Source: Mactra quadrangularis
Lineage: Eukaryota > Mollusca > Bivalvia > Venerida > Mactridae
Reading direction: 5' to 3'
DNA length: 64,000 bases
Assembly (NCBI GenBank): GCA_025267735.1
Contig: CM046297.1
Span: 12,026,515 to 12,090,514 of the forward strand
Under the pieces are notes generated by a model. That model was not told where the DNA came from. It did not search any database and worked only from the letters and a program-made list of their open reading frames with translations. Below, one piece after another: positions 37,069 to 48,661 of this stretch; positions within the stretch are counted from its first letter, which is position 1, and each line of letters opens with the position of its first letter. Both the position numbers and the translations under genes were made by a program.

Positions 37069-37790
37069 CAGAGAAAAGTTTTTTTTCGATCTGAAAAAAA
37101 ACGCTTGGTGTATACATCAGGGAAAAAGTCGATTTTTGAAGATTTTTTTGTCCCGTTTTTGGCCTCAATGGGCCTTGGGCATCCGCAGAGGCATATTTGG
37201 GCAAGATTTCGAGTAAAAACCGGCTATCGTGGCCAAAAACGGCAACATACGCATTACCGCGCCTACCCCTAGGTGGACCATATACGGACGCGAAACGAGG
37301 AAGGGCCACTGGAAGGGCCTCAGGAATCGGGTGTTGCACATTTTCTGACTCGTCTGAGCCATAGGGAGCGACTGAGGCCCAATTGAGCCCGGTCCCAGAG
37401 AAAAGTTTTTCGACCCGAAAAAACGCCTGTTTAAATAAGGAAAAAGTCGATTTTTGAAGAATTTTTTTTTTGCCCCGATTTTGGCATCAATGGGTCTGAA
37501 TGGGCCCGAGCGCAACCGCAGGGGTGTATTTGGGCGAAATTTTAGGCAAAAAACTGGCAATCTTGGCCAAAAACGGCAACATACGCATTACCGCTCCTAC
37601 CCCTAGATGGACCATATACGGAGGTGGAAACGGGCCCCTGGAAGGGCCTCAGGTACCAGATGTGGCACATTTCCCGACTCGTTTGGACCACAGTGAGCAA
37701 CTGAGGACCAATTGGGCCCAATCCCAGAGAAAAAGTTTTCGACTCGAAAAAACGCCGGATGGTTTTAGTAATTTTTTTCCCTCCAATTGA
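37069..37790 (+). repeat. 328-bp tandem repeat, about 2.2 units
   Basis: The unit begins CAGAGAAAAGTTTTTCGA at 37,069, 37,396 and 37,725 (spacing 327 and 329 bp). Shared blocks include GGCCAAAAACGGCAACATAC, GCATTACCGC and TGGACCATATACGGA. The units are much richer in GC than their surroundings. Open frames across them are by-products of that base composition. Confidence 0.8.
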
Positions 37791-38905
37791 GGCCTTAAGC
37801 AGATTTTCTGTAGTCCTATATTTTGAACTTAAAGTTATTGTTCCATAATTCCATTGTCATTTATTCACTTTTTTGAAATAGCATAATTCATGATACAGCT
37901 TAAATAACTAGTTACAAACAAACTGATGCCAATCGCTTCTTTCTTTCTTTTAATATAAAACTAATCAAGGCTGATGACGCTCGCTAATTTCTCTCTCTGA
38001 AGAACAAAACAAACCAAGGCTCAGTGTGTTTACATTTTATTTCAAGATCAGAGTTTCATTTTTTCTTCAATAAAATAAGTAAAGAAAATCATAATAAAAA
38101 ATCAAAGGCAAATAATTTATTATACAAAAAATCATTAGAAAAAAACAAGCAATCGGAAATATGTCACATGACTCAATCTAACATCCATCAGAAGTCTTGC
38201 ACAGGTATTTGAAGGCATGGCCATAAATCAACATTGAAACACGTGGTAACGCTTCTTAAAGATAAACACAAGAAATGTAATGTGGAAACCACATTAAAGC
38301 CGAATTTTAAAACTTTAACACAAATTTACAAAGGAAAATAATCCATAATAAAGGCAGGTGGAGTTGTGGTTACTTTATAATTCTGTTCATTACATGGTAT
38401 TTTATCATTGTACAAAGTTTCATAAAGATCTGACAATAAATGGCAGAAATATACGGTTAAGTAAAACTCGTTGGTCATCCCACAATACATTACTCTGCTA
38501 TTCTGTGTTATGTACCATGGGCCATTTCCTATTTAACAATTGAGCTATTAAGGAAGGGGGTGGAAGGGTCAGATTTATCTCGTAAACTTATTTGCCATGC
38601 CAACAAGAAACCAAATGAGACTAAAGATCATGGTCATACTCAAACAATCAACAATCTTCATTCTAGCACTCGTACATAAAAAAAATCAAACAAATATATA
38701 AGTTAACAATTTGGTATGTTTTCACTAAATCATACATAAATACATGTATGTAAAATTCCATAAATTATATAAATTATGTACATTTATGTCAGTGAATTGT
38801 TTTTAATTCATAATTCAATCTAAAACATGAGCACAAGAAATAAATTAACATAAAAAATAAATAATTCAAATAACTGCAAACTACATAAATATTAATACAT
38901 TGATA
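37791..38905. other. Gene-free AT-rich stretch
   Basis: Unique AT-rich sequence with short chance frames. No promoter, RNA gene or repeat recognised. Confidence 0.5.
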
Positions 38906-39536
38906 CAGTGCACTCCAAAAGTTTTTGGACATTGAAATTAGATTTTGGTAAAAACTGTTCATGCATACCACCATTCGGAACTCCTCGGCAATTTACAACG
39001 AGTAACCTTGAACATATTTAGACGCCATTGGAAATACCTTTTCCCCTCGTCACCTTACCAAACAAATGCTTTTTACCGGAGTTGAAGTAATCAAATTCAC
39101 TATCATTTAGGGGATGATTGAAGTTTCGTTTTTAGTCCATAAATTTGAAATAATACAGTTCAATGATATCGCCAAACAATATTTGGTGCAATATATAACA
39201 TAGAAATATGTTTTGACAAAGATCTGTGTGTAGACAACAAGAACTATTTTGCATAACCGTTACGTGCTTCGCCTGTGCTTCGCATCACATAGGTAGTAAA
39301 AACCCAAGCCGACAGGGTAGACTCCCAATGAATCCTTAAGAGATTATTCATCCATAAAAGGCTGAGGTGTTCCGAATGGCATTCGGCAGGTACTTTTACT
39401 ATAACTATAGCATAATCCTGTAGCATAGTTTGAATTATACATAGATCAACTTTGGGCCTGTTTTGTTAGAAAATGTACATGTAAATCAGTTTATTCTAAA
39501 AACAGATTTCTGTCCAAAAACTTTTGGAGTGGGTTG
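38906..39536. mobile_element. mariner-type non-autonomous element, family M2, 631 bp
   Basis: Flanked by TA. The ends are CAGTGCACTCCAAAAGTTTT...TGGACA and TGTCCAAAAACTTTTGGAGT. A second inverted pair inside involves CCATTCGGAAC (38,972) and GTTCCGAATGG (39,370). A 60-codon frame inside matches no transposase motif that I can see. Confidence 0.7.
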
Positions 39537-41164
39537 TACATTGATAGCATTATAACAAAATAAGAATAATCAACATCTTAGAGCATATGAAAATTACTTT
39601 CAAGGCAAAAATACATAACACTTATCGTTAATCCTGATATTTAGAACTTCTTTGGTGATTTTTCTATACAACTATTCCTCAGAAATCATAAGAAGCAGTA
39701 ATACATCTAAGTTATAAGACTCGGCAAAAAACTCACAAGAAAGTAGTGCTATCATTGTTTTTTCAGGGATCACTATTCTGCAACCTAGCTAAATTACAAT
39801 TTTTAAGAAGTCTGTCCTAAAATTACAGGAAATCATTACCTAAATATTTTGAAACACAACTGACATCATTTTTATTACATTGTACACACTTCCAACATTC
39901 TCAGATGTACCTTGTTAGTCACATTTTCATAATATTTAGACCATGCCATACCGGAATGTTGCTAAGCATCCATGTACACATAGGTATTAGAACCCTCAAT
40001 TCAAAAAAAGTTGTTGGTAAAATTTCTAAAATAATTCTGTTGTTCCGGGATTCGGTAACTGATTTTTCTCAGAAAATAATGATAGTTACTTATTTCCGTG
40101 TATTTGATTAATGAAAATGTACATGTGTATGTTGTATATACTTTTTTATAGAATAACTTCAATCTCACATTAATGTCATAAACATTCATGTACTACCAAG
40201 TTCTTATTTGTGTGAATACTAGCTAGAATAGATGGACATATGTTTTCAGTTTTGGATTTGTGTGTTTTTGTGAATAGGTACCTAGGTTTGTCAAACTTGG
40301 GTTGACACTTAACAAAATTCCAATTTGGCATGGCCCTCATAACAAATACAATATCCTTTAAACAGTGTCTTATAGAGATCTAATTGCAATCTAGCTGCCT
40401 GCTGCCTTACCCAGTTTGTGGGGGCCCGCAGCATGGATAAAATGAAAATACAGATTTGATTAGATTAATGAATGAAGATCTCACATATCATATTTCTGTG
40501 AAGTTTAGGAAAATATTTTTACTAAACCAATACAAAATTTAATACAATTCACATTTTTAACACAACAGTCTTTGACTTTTGCCATTGGACTGTGGAATGA
40601 GTCAATTGAAATCGCCGTCGGTCCAGTGACTTTTAGAATATGAGTGGTCCGACAAACCACCTACTTTTTACTGCCACCATTTTCCATAAAAATTATTTGT
40701 TGTTATATTGTGTTTATTGTTTATTCAATTTTAGTACATATTATGCTAAGTTATCAAAATGAGCTGCATATTTTAGCATGTTGCTATTAATTTATTTGGT
40801 CGGGTCAACTTTGGTCCGGTCCAGTAAAAAATTGCATTTGGCCGGACCGATTGTCCAGAGCTGATGTAAGTTTGTTGTGTGAAATATTTGGTGTTAGAAC
40901 TACTTTCTCTCTTTTGATGTCTAAGGTGTATTTGTGTAGAAGATTGCCAAGGAATTCAGAATGTAATCAAATGACATGTAACTAATTAAAAACAATAATC
41001 CTCAAACTACAACAAATGAGCCATATTAAGTTATACAAATCAAGCTTATTGCAGCAAAATTCTTATCAAGGAATGTTTGAAGTAAAGAAATTGAATATAA
41101 AACAATTTGAATAAAGCCCAGATAACCTCTTAGTATCCTACTTTCATTTGAATATAGGTTTATA
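39537..41164. other. Gene-free stretch with a GGTCCGG-rich patch
   Basis: No gene recognised. Near 40,610-40,865 the phrases GTCGGTCCAGTGAC, GGTCCGACAAACC, GGTCCGGTCCAGTAAA and GGCCGGACCGATTG recur in both directions, probably a worn DNA-transposon remnant. Confidence 0.4.
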
Positions 41165-41594
41165 CAGGGCTCGAATTTAACAAAAAAATGAACTTGCAAA
41201 TTTTTGCGAGTTGTCCTTATTTCAACTCACTAAATGAATGAAACACTCACATTGTTTTTCAAATTTTAGTGATGTAACTATTCGCATATGCAATATAAAA
41301 ACAACAGAGTGCTATATTTAACTATAGAAGGCGTTATTGGGGGATAGACTATAGAACATGTATACTTCCGACACTCATTGTAACATGTAGTGATACAGAT
41401 AAGTAGTAGAGCCAAATATCAAACTTGCAATCTATCTGGCTGTTTCCAAGACGAATTTAGCCACATTAGCTTGGACAGTAATATTTTTCCAGCGACTTCA
41501 ACTCGCCAAAATTTGCAAGTTGAAATAAAAAGTACTTGCAATTTTCAAATTCCACTCGCATTTTGCGAGTATGCAAGCTTAAATTTGAGCACTG
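41165..41594. mobile_element. hAT-like MITE, 430 bp
   Basis: Ends CAGGGCTCGAATTTAA / TTAAATTTGAGCACTG. GTTTATA stands on both sides. Inner inverted blocks contain AACTTGCAAATTTTTGCGAG. A 106-codon frame starting inside it has no recognisable domain. Confidence 0.65.
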
Positions 41595-42450
41595 GTTTAT
41601 ATTTCATATTCCTCTCAACATTGTTTTGTTGTTGTTGGGGTATTTATTTTTGGGGGGAGGGGGGAAATGGGGCAAAGTTTATTAGCATATTAGCACATGA
41701 TAATTTTTAACACTGAACAAGATTGGAGAGAATTAATAGTTTTTAGTATATTTTTTGGTGAAGGGGGGGGAGGGACAAAGTTTATAAGCAAATGATATTT
41801 TTAACATTGAACATGGTTGGAAAGAATGTATAAATGTTTTAGTTCCATGTGCTTTCTAAGTAGGTTACATAATATTTCAATCAATACAATTTTATAAATA
41901 TTGTTAAGACGAAATGAGAAGTTGATTTCAGTAATGAAAACAAGGTCAAAGACCAGCTACATGTAATATTCCAGACAAGATTCTACAAATCTACTTATTG
42001 TATTTGAAAATTAATAATTATTTTATTAAAATGTACTGCGTGTACTGGTTAACATGTAAACAAACAATTGCACAATAACTTCTCATCCAGACACAAGAAA
42101 AAAACCCACAAAAATACAAACAAGAAAGTCCTAAGGACACAATACCATTAACTTTGTGTTCAGGCGAGCTAAAATCTATGCAACCAGATTTTTTTTCTAA
42201 ATAAGGTATGTATAACTGTAAACGAAAGAATTAAAGTTTAAAATCAGTCAGATAATAATTTGATTATATGTATACTAATAGACTGAATGACATACAGCTA
42301 AAAGATAAAATGTACCAGTAGAAATAGTTTCCATTTCATGAATAATGTATAAAATTAACAAATAAAATAATGACTTTTCAAACTTGAACATGGGATTAAT
42401 AGCAATTCATTAAACTGTACCATGAAGGAACTTTTAAAGGACATCGTATA

Positions 42451-42829
42451 CAGTACCCACCAAAAGTTTGGAGACATTTTTAGATTTTAGGCCTACATGT
42501 ATTGAATAGCTTTTAGCTAACATTTGATAACTGTTTATTTTGAAATGCTTCGCAGTTTTGCATTATTTCTTTGGTGATCATTATTATTATAACAGAGACA
42601 ACAAAAATAGCATAAAAACTTTGTTCTGGAAAATTATTACAATAATCATGGTTTTAGAGGCTTTATGATGTTAGATGCTGAATCTTATAGAGTGTTGCAT
42701 TCATGAAATTTGTTTTCATTTTATAACAAACATACTTAAATGTTTTAAAAATGATGTTTCTACAAAAAATCGTCAAAATTCAAGAATTGTAGTAAATTTC
42801 TTTTGTCTCCAAACTTTTGGTGGGTACTG
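42451..42829. mobile_element. mariner-type MITE, family M1, 379 bp
   Basis: Flanked by TA. Ends CAGTACCCACCAAAAGTTTG / CAAACTTTTGGTGGGTACTG. Interior related in reverse to 48,791-49,157. Confidence 0.8.
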
Positions 42830-45335
42830 TATAATTGAGAAGCATACAAATATTCAAAGATCAGATCAAAATATATAAATCTTACATGTGTACAAAGTAC
42901 ATGTTTAATGAGAATAAATATGTAAAAAAAATTGGTAACAACCTATTAAGTCGAAATATATAAATAAATTAATGGACGGAATTAATAAGATAGGTGTAGT
43001 ATAGTTATAAAATAACCTCACAATTACTTGATATGGCAAACATAAAGTAAGGCAACTATTAAAAAAATTAGGCTCAATTTGGTGAACATAGACAGTGTAC
43101 ATACACGAAACAATACACCATACATGAATGTGAAACAGTAACAAACTACCTAATACTTTGTAGTTCTAACCTGACATTTAATACATGTACATATTCAGAA
43201 ATTTGAGAGCACAGATCTTAATTTAGAAATAAAAGCAATGTTCACTTGGTAAACTGTGCACATGTTTAGAGCCATAGGTAAATTATTTAACATGTCAAGC
43301 TAACAAAGGATGAGTCTAGCTTTTAAAAACAGGAAGGAATAAGTATATTTAGAAATATTCTAGTATTATATAAGTACATAAAATCAACATATTGATATGA
43401 TAGAAAATTACTTTCAAATGTGATGACTTTTACAAAGAAAATGGTTTACAAAGAAATCCCTTGATAGTAAAACTTAGTTGAAGCATGGATTTCAAAGTTA
43501 TAGCGCCGTAATTATAGCGCCCCCATACATTTCAATGGAGTTTAAAATTCATATGGTATACGCACATTTAATGAATATCACATCAATTACAAATACAATC
43601 TGTATTGATATTAATAATGTTTAGAATGCACACTAATATTATTGACAACAAATGTAGCACAAACCAAATCCTCACAAAAATTACATGCTACACAGTTAAT
43701 ATTAATATTTTATCAAATAGATAAAGAAGTTTAATAAGAAATATATTCGTACATCTTAAACAGAAGCCACATCAAAGTTTTCCTACATTTAGAACATTCA
43801 AAGACATAAGTACCTCTTCATTTCTACAACTCTGAAATCATCACAAATGTTAAATGCAAACATTTTACTCAATGCAGTGATCATAGTACATTTATCAGGC
43901 ATGAGACTAGTAGGAAAGGCAAAATCTAAATAAGAGCAGTGGCTTTCTTATGTGTTTAGTTCTCATATTTTTTTCCATTTGACACTTAGAATGCAGTATG
44001 CTTTTCCACACAGAGAAAGAACTTGCAAAATAACTGCCTGAAAAAATGTCAATGATAAATCAAACTCCATCAAAAGTTTTCATTGGCTATTACTTTCAAA
44101 TACGAAATCATATCAACCAATCAAATCAAGTTTTAAAGAAAAAACAAGTGACAATTTACAACAAGTTTTATGATTGGTTAGAAAAAACCAAATCAACTTA
44201 TAAAACTCATAAAACAACCAATCAAATCAATGTTTACATTAACAGTTAGGATGACAAGAGTTAGTTACAATGGTAGATCAGAGGTACCATACCTGAGATA
44301 TTGTGTAATTATAATCAAATATAGCTCTATTCACCTTTAATTAAAATCACTGAAACACATTCACATTTAAGTTGACCAGAAAGTTTTTAAGAAGGTTAAA
44401 AAACAAGGTCAAGAAACAAAGCGGCATAAAATTTAAGCTCCATTTTGAGTCGAACATTTTCAGTATCAGATTCCATGAACATTCAAATGCCCTAATACAG
44501 CGGAACAAAATATTTAGTGTGAACAAAATATAAAAAACTCATTGAATATCTTCATATGTACAAAATTACAGATATACAAGCATACAAATACCAGTAATTA
44601 CCAACATTTAAAGCAAACATTAACACATAGCACATAAACTGAACAATAATGCTTAAAGGCAACAAAATAGTTAAATATTGAATTTTTTTAATGTAATACA
44701 GTGAACAGTTAGTCAGAGATGAACATTAACATAATATGCTCGTATTACAATCCAAGGACAGAACTCAAATGTTCTTCCGTAGATTGATCTAGCAGTTTCA
44801 TTGAAGCTATCATGGCAACACACATTCAGAGGAGCAGGTGTCCAGCGGTAGGACAAGAGCTTAGGTATTGAAAGGTTCCGAGTTCAAACCCCACTATTGA
44901 CACTGCTTATGTCTTTAAGCAAGAAATTTACTTATAAGTTGCTTCACTACTGTAGGGGTCACCTGTCTAAAGAGTAAGTTTAATGATCAGGGGTTATTGT
45001 ATTCACATTGGATGTTGGGAGTTGCCTCTATGCATAAATGCATCACTAATATTATCAGTATTATTATTATTATACTCCATGACAGTGGTGAAAATCTGAT
45101 TTAAACTACATATAAGCTGTAAGAACAAACAAAGTACCTGCATGCCCAGGTAGCTGTAAAGCAGCTTGCAAATGGTATTTAAATCACAGGGCATGTTCTC
45201 TACATAAGTAAAAATGTTAACATCTTCAAAAATATAATTTACTGTATAAACAAGTGATTTGACATAATACATACTTTACATATACATTTTGTTGTGTCAG
45301 TGCATAACTAGTTCATCATTATCATCATTATAATT
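42830..45335. other. Gene-free AT-rich stretch with one SINE
   Basis: Holds the degraded SINE at 44,826-45,005; otherwise AT-rich unique sequence without recognisable genes. Confidence 0.45.
44826..45005 (+). repeat. tRNA-derived SINE, family A, degraded
   Basis: The head TGTCCAGCGGTAGGAC, the box B-like GAGTTCAAACCCC and the family A block (TAAGCAAGAAATTTACTTAT) are recognisable; the tail is worn. Confidence 0.55.
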
Positions 45336-45699
45336 AGGGACTTTAGCCAGATATCTTTCCCTGATAAAATCTGAAGCAATCCAATTGGTAAGCAGGTCCT
45401 TACAGTTGGAATCCCCAGACTTCATCATTGAATTCCTATTAAAGGATAACAAAACATTTCATCTAATATCTTTCTTGTCAATTAAAGATATTAACAGAAG
45501 TGATGACATTTATTAAGTTCTTTACCCTAAAAATACTTAACTTGAATTTCAAACAAATTGAATGATTTACAAAAATGTTATTTAAGATTAATTTTGGCAA
45601 ATTGACATTGAAAAGTAAGGGTAAAATCCAAGTAATCCAACTAATAGGACCTATCTATTTGAAGATTATACAAGGGGAAATAACTGACTAAAGTCCCTT
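45336..45699. mobile_element. MITE with AGGGACTTTAG ends, 364 bp
   Basis: Left end AGGGACTTTAGCCAGATATC and right end ACTGACTAAAGTCCCT are inverted copies over about 25 bp. No reading frame inside. Confidence 0.65.
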
Positions 45700-45733
45700 A
45701 TTAAGTTCTAATTGAATAAACAAGTAAATCTGT

Positions 45734-45995
45734 GAGCTAATGCTCACTAGTGATACCCCCCCAAAAATCTAAAAATATGCGACAAACAGGAAGTAGATGA
45801 GCAAGGAGCATGAAATCGCTTTACAACACATGGGACTATGGGATGAAGCAATATGCAAAGTATTAGGCTGTTGCATGTTATAGTTGCTGAGAAAACTGCG
45901 ACGGAAATTTTGTAACGGACGGACGGACGGAAGGACGCACGCACGGACAAGGGTAAAACAGTATACCCCCCTCTTCTTCGAAGCGGGGGTATAAT
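45734..45995. repeat. Dispersed repeat with (GGAC)n and TATACCCCC ends
   Basis: Contains ACGGACGGACGGACGGAAGG and ends GCGGGGGTATAA, with TGATACCCCCCC near the left edge. Two overlapping frames across it are chance products of the GGAC array. A related piece lies near 50,030-50,440. Confidence 0.5.
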
Positions 45996-46276
45996 AAATA
46001 AAGAAGGATGTAGACTAGCTGGCACTGACACATCAAATATATTTTATAAATCATCAACTGATTTCTCATATAACATACATTAACAACATTATAAAGAATA
46101 AAACAACAATTGGCCGTTAAGACACAAAGTGTAGACCAGTGGGTGGGGTAAGGGGGGAATGTGTGATAAAAATATAAGGGGAGAAATCTAATATCACAAT
46201 GTCAATTACAGTCATCCTCTTAAACCACTAGCCTGAAGACCAATACAGGTAAATATGATTTGGGCTAGTGTTTGTT

Positions 46277-46568
46277 TGTTTTTGTTGGGTTTAACGCCGT
46301 AGCAACACAATGTATAGGTCATATAACGGCATCCAGCGCACATAACCTAACTTTCCTGGACCCTTGTCTATAAGCAGTACTCTCCTACATGTACCCTTCC
46401 ACAAGGCCGGAAACCTTTCCATGTACCTTAATAATGGGGGAAATTGACATTATTGTCAAATTTTCATAAAAGGGTATAAACTCCCTGGGTGGGATTGGAA
46501 CCCGTACCCCTTAGGGACACAAGATTCTAAATCTTGGCGCGCTACCAACCAAGGTATAGACCTGGGTT
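46277..46568 (-). repeat. tRNA-derived SINE, family C, reverse
   Basis: Shares GGGTTTAACGCCGTAGCAAC, TTCCACAAGGCCGGAAAC, GACATTATTGTCAAATTTTC and a reverse tRNA-like head with 51,718 and 55,447. Confidence 0.6.
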
Positions 46569-46798
46569 TTTGGGCTAGTGAAATTTACTTATTTCATTCA
46601 GTTGGACTAGTTGATAATTTTGCTTGTTACTATGTAACATAATAGATCAGGCTAGTGTTTGAGAAAATTTAAGGTGAAGACTGTAATTATATTATAACAA
46701 TACATTTAATGTTATTTGAACAATACAACATAGTACATACATGTCATGATATCAAAATGTCTATGATTTTTCACACAAAATAGTATATTTGTGTAAGG

Positions 46799-47445
46799 CA
46801 TGTTTAAACATGGACGAATATCTAATAGAGTTTTAAAAATTGACCTCAAAACACAATAACATTAAAGATATGTTTAAACACTAACTTAAACAGTAAGTGA
46901 GGTTTAAACAAAAACCTAAACAGTTACACATGTTTAAACATGGACAAAAAACTTAAATTAAACATTAACCACAAAAAAGAGTAAGGCTTGTTTAAACACA
47001 GACAAGAAAAAAAAGGCATTTCTAACATAGTTCTGTAAAGCATGCTTAACTTGGACAAAAATGGGCCATCCCAAAAATAAATGTTTAAACATGGATCCAA
47101 AGCAAAACATGTTTAAGCATGCCATAAATGTGAGCAAAACACATGTTTACAACTTGAATCCACAGCAAAACATGTTTAAAACTGGGATCCACAACAAAAC
47201 ACATTTTTAAACAAGGATCCACAACAAAAAACAGTTGTTTAAAACATGGATCATCAACAATATTTATGTTTAAGCAAGAATCCTTGCTAAAATATATGTT
47301 TAAACACGAATTCTTGTAAAAATAAATGTTTAAAAATGGACCCTCAACAAATTAAATGTTTAAACAAAAACAAAATCATGTTTGAACATGGATCCACAAT
47401 AAACATGTGTTTAAACATGGATTTTAAACATGTTTAAACATAGAA
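46799..47445. repeat. Minisatellite rich in GTTTAAAC, downstream of BBS9
   Basis: Some 20 degenerate units of 25-40 bp of the type CATGTTTAAACATGGATCCACAA. Each core (CATGTTTAAACATG) is itself a palindrome, so the array is full of small potential hairpins. Confidence 0.75.
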
Positions 47446-48661
47446 CTGTCATATTTCAGTGTAATAATCTAAATAAATATGACTATATGATAATCTAACA
47501 CTAATATATATAAAGATGAATGTCACGAATGATGTATCACAGTTTATATATTATAACTTCGTCACCATCCTCCTCTGATATCATGAGGGTCAACAAGTAA
47601 TACCTGAAAATATAGTTGACCCATAAATATCGCAAGTTTAGTGGAAAATGGTCAAAATTCAATGTAAGAAAAAAGTGAGTTACAACCATTTTGCGCTAAA
47701 CTCATGATGATGTTAATTTTTTTTTAAGTGAAATGTCAGCGCCACATACATTACCCAGCTGATTTAAATATTTAAAATTTGTTTAAAAATTTCCCATATA
47801 TAGATATGGATAACTATTTTTATTAATAGTGAGTAATGAAGCTCTGTAGCAAGTAGTTAAAGAAGGGTTAATGTATGCTATTGAATACTGAAGCCAAGTA
47901 ATTTAAACTTTCTTATTATAAATATCAACGGTCAGAGCTGGGATATAATTCACAACGATACAAGAAAAGTAGTAAGTAGACACTCAACCATGTTCTCATA
48001 AAAAAAGCTTGATGACAAGGAGGAGCAAGTATTGAATGTAATATTCCTCTACTACATACACCCCTCTACAAGAATCTGTTGGTAATCTATTTAGCGGGCC
48101 ATTTGTAACTTAAAAAGATCCTTTGTCAACAATCAAATCATCATCAATCTCATTACAGTATAAGTTGTAAGCCGACACTCCACCAGGTTGGCATAAAAGC
48201 TAACTTAAAGGCAAGGCTTGCAAGTATTGAACATTGATTGTACTAGAACATATATAAATAGATTAAGGTTAGCACAAATCATTTTAGTAAAATTTAATCT
48301 CTGTAGAGGTGAATTTCCTTGTTTCCACTAACACTGCTCTAACCAAAGTCACATACTTAGATTAGCATTAGTACAGTTCAAGGGTTGCCCGTTAGACTGT
48401 AGTAACTCGTTCTTTTACAAAATGCACTTACTACAGTCTTGCAGTCAACCCTTGAGTTATACAATAATTTTGATAAATTTTATCCAACTGTCAGTGGCAG
48501 GCATACATTAACCCCTCTGATTTAATTACTCACTACAGTACTTCTGTATACACTATCAATGATAGAGTATTTAAATCAGCAGGTATATGTTATCTCCATT
48601 GAGATTTGAATAAAATTTACTAATACTTACCTTTCCAAATGCATTATCTATTATAATGTAA

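Noticed and set aside
37046..37790. Several open frames of 96-131 codons
   Set aside because: They follow the GC-rich 328-bp repeat, on both strands, without motifs or splice support.
39244..39426. 60-codon frame as a mariner transposase remnant
   Set aside because: No catalytic D,D motif or helix-turn-helix could be seen; it overlaps the internal inverted repeat of the MITE.
45747..46031. 94-codon minus-strand frame
   Set aside because: Created by a GGAC array inside a dispersed repeat.
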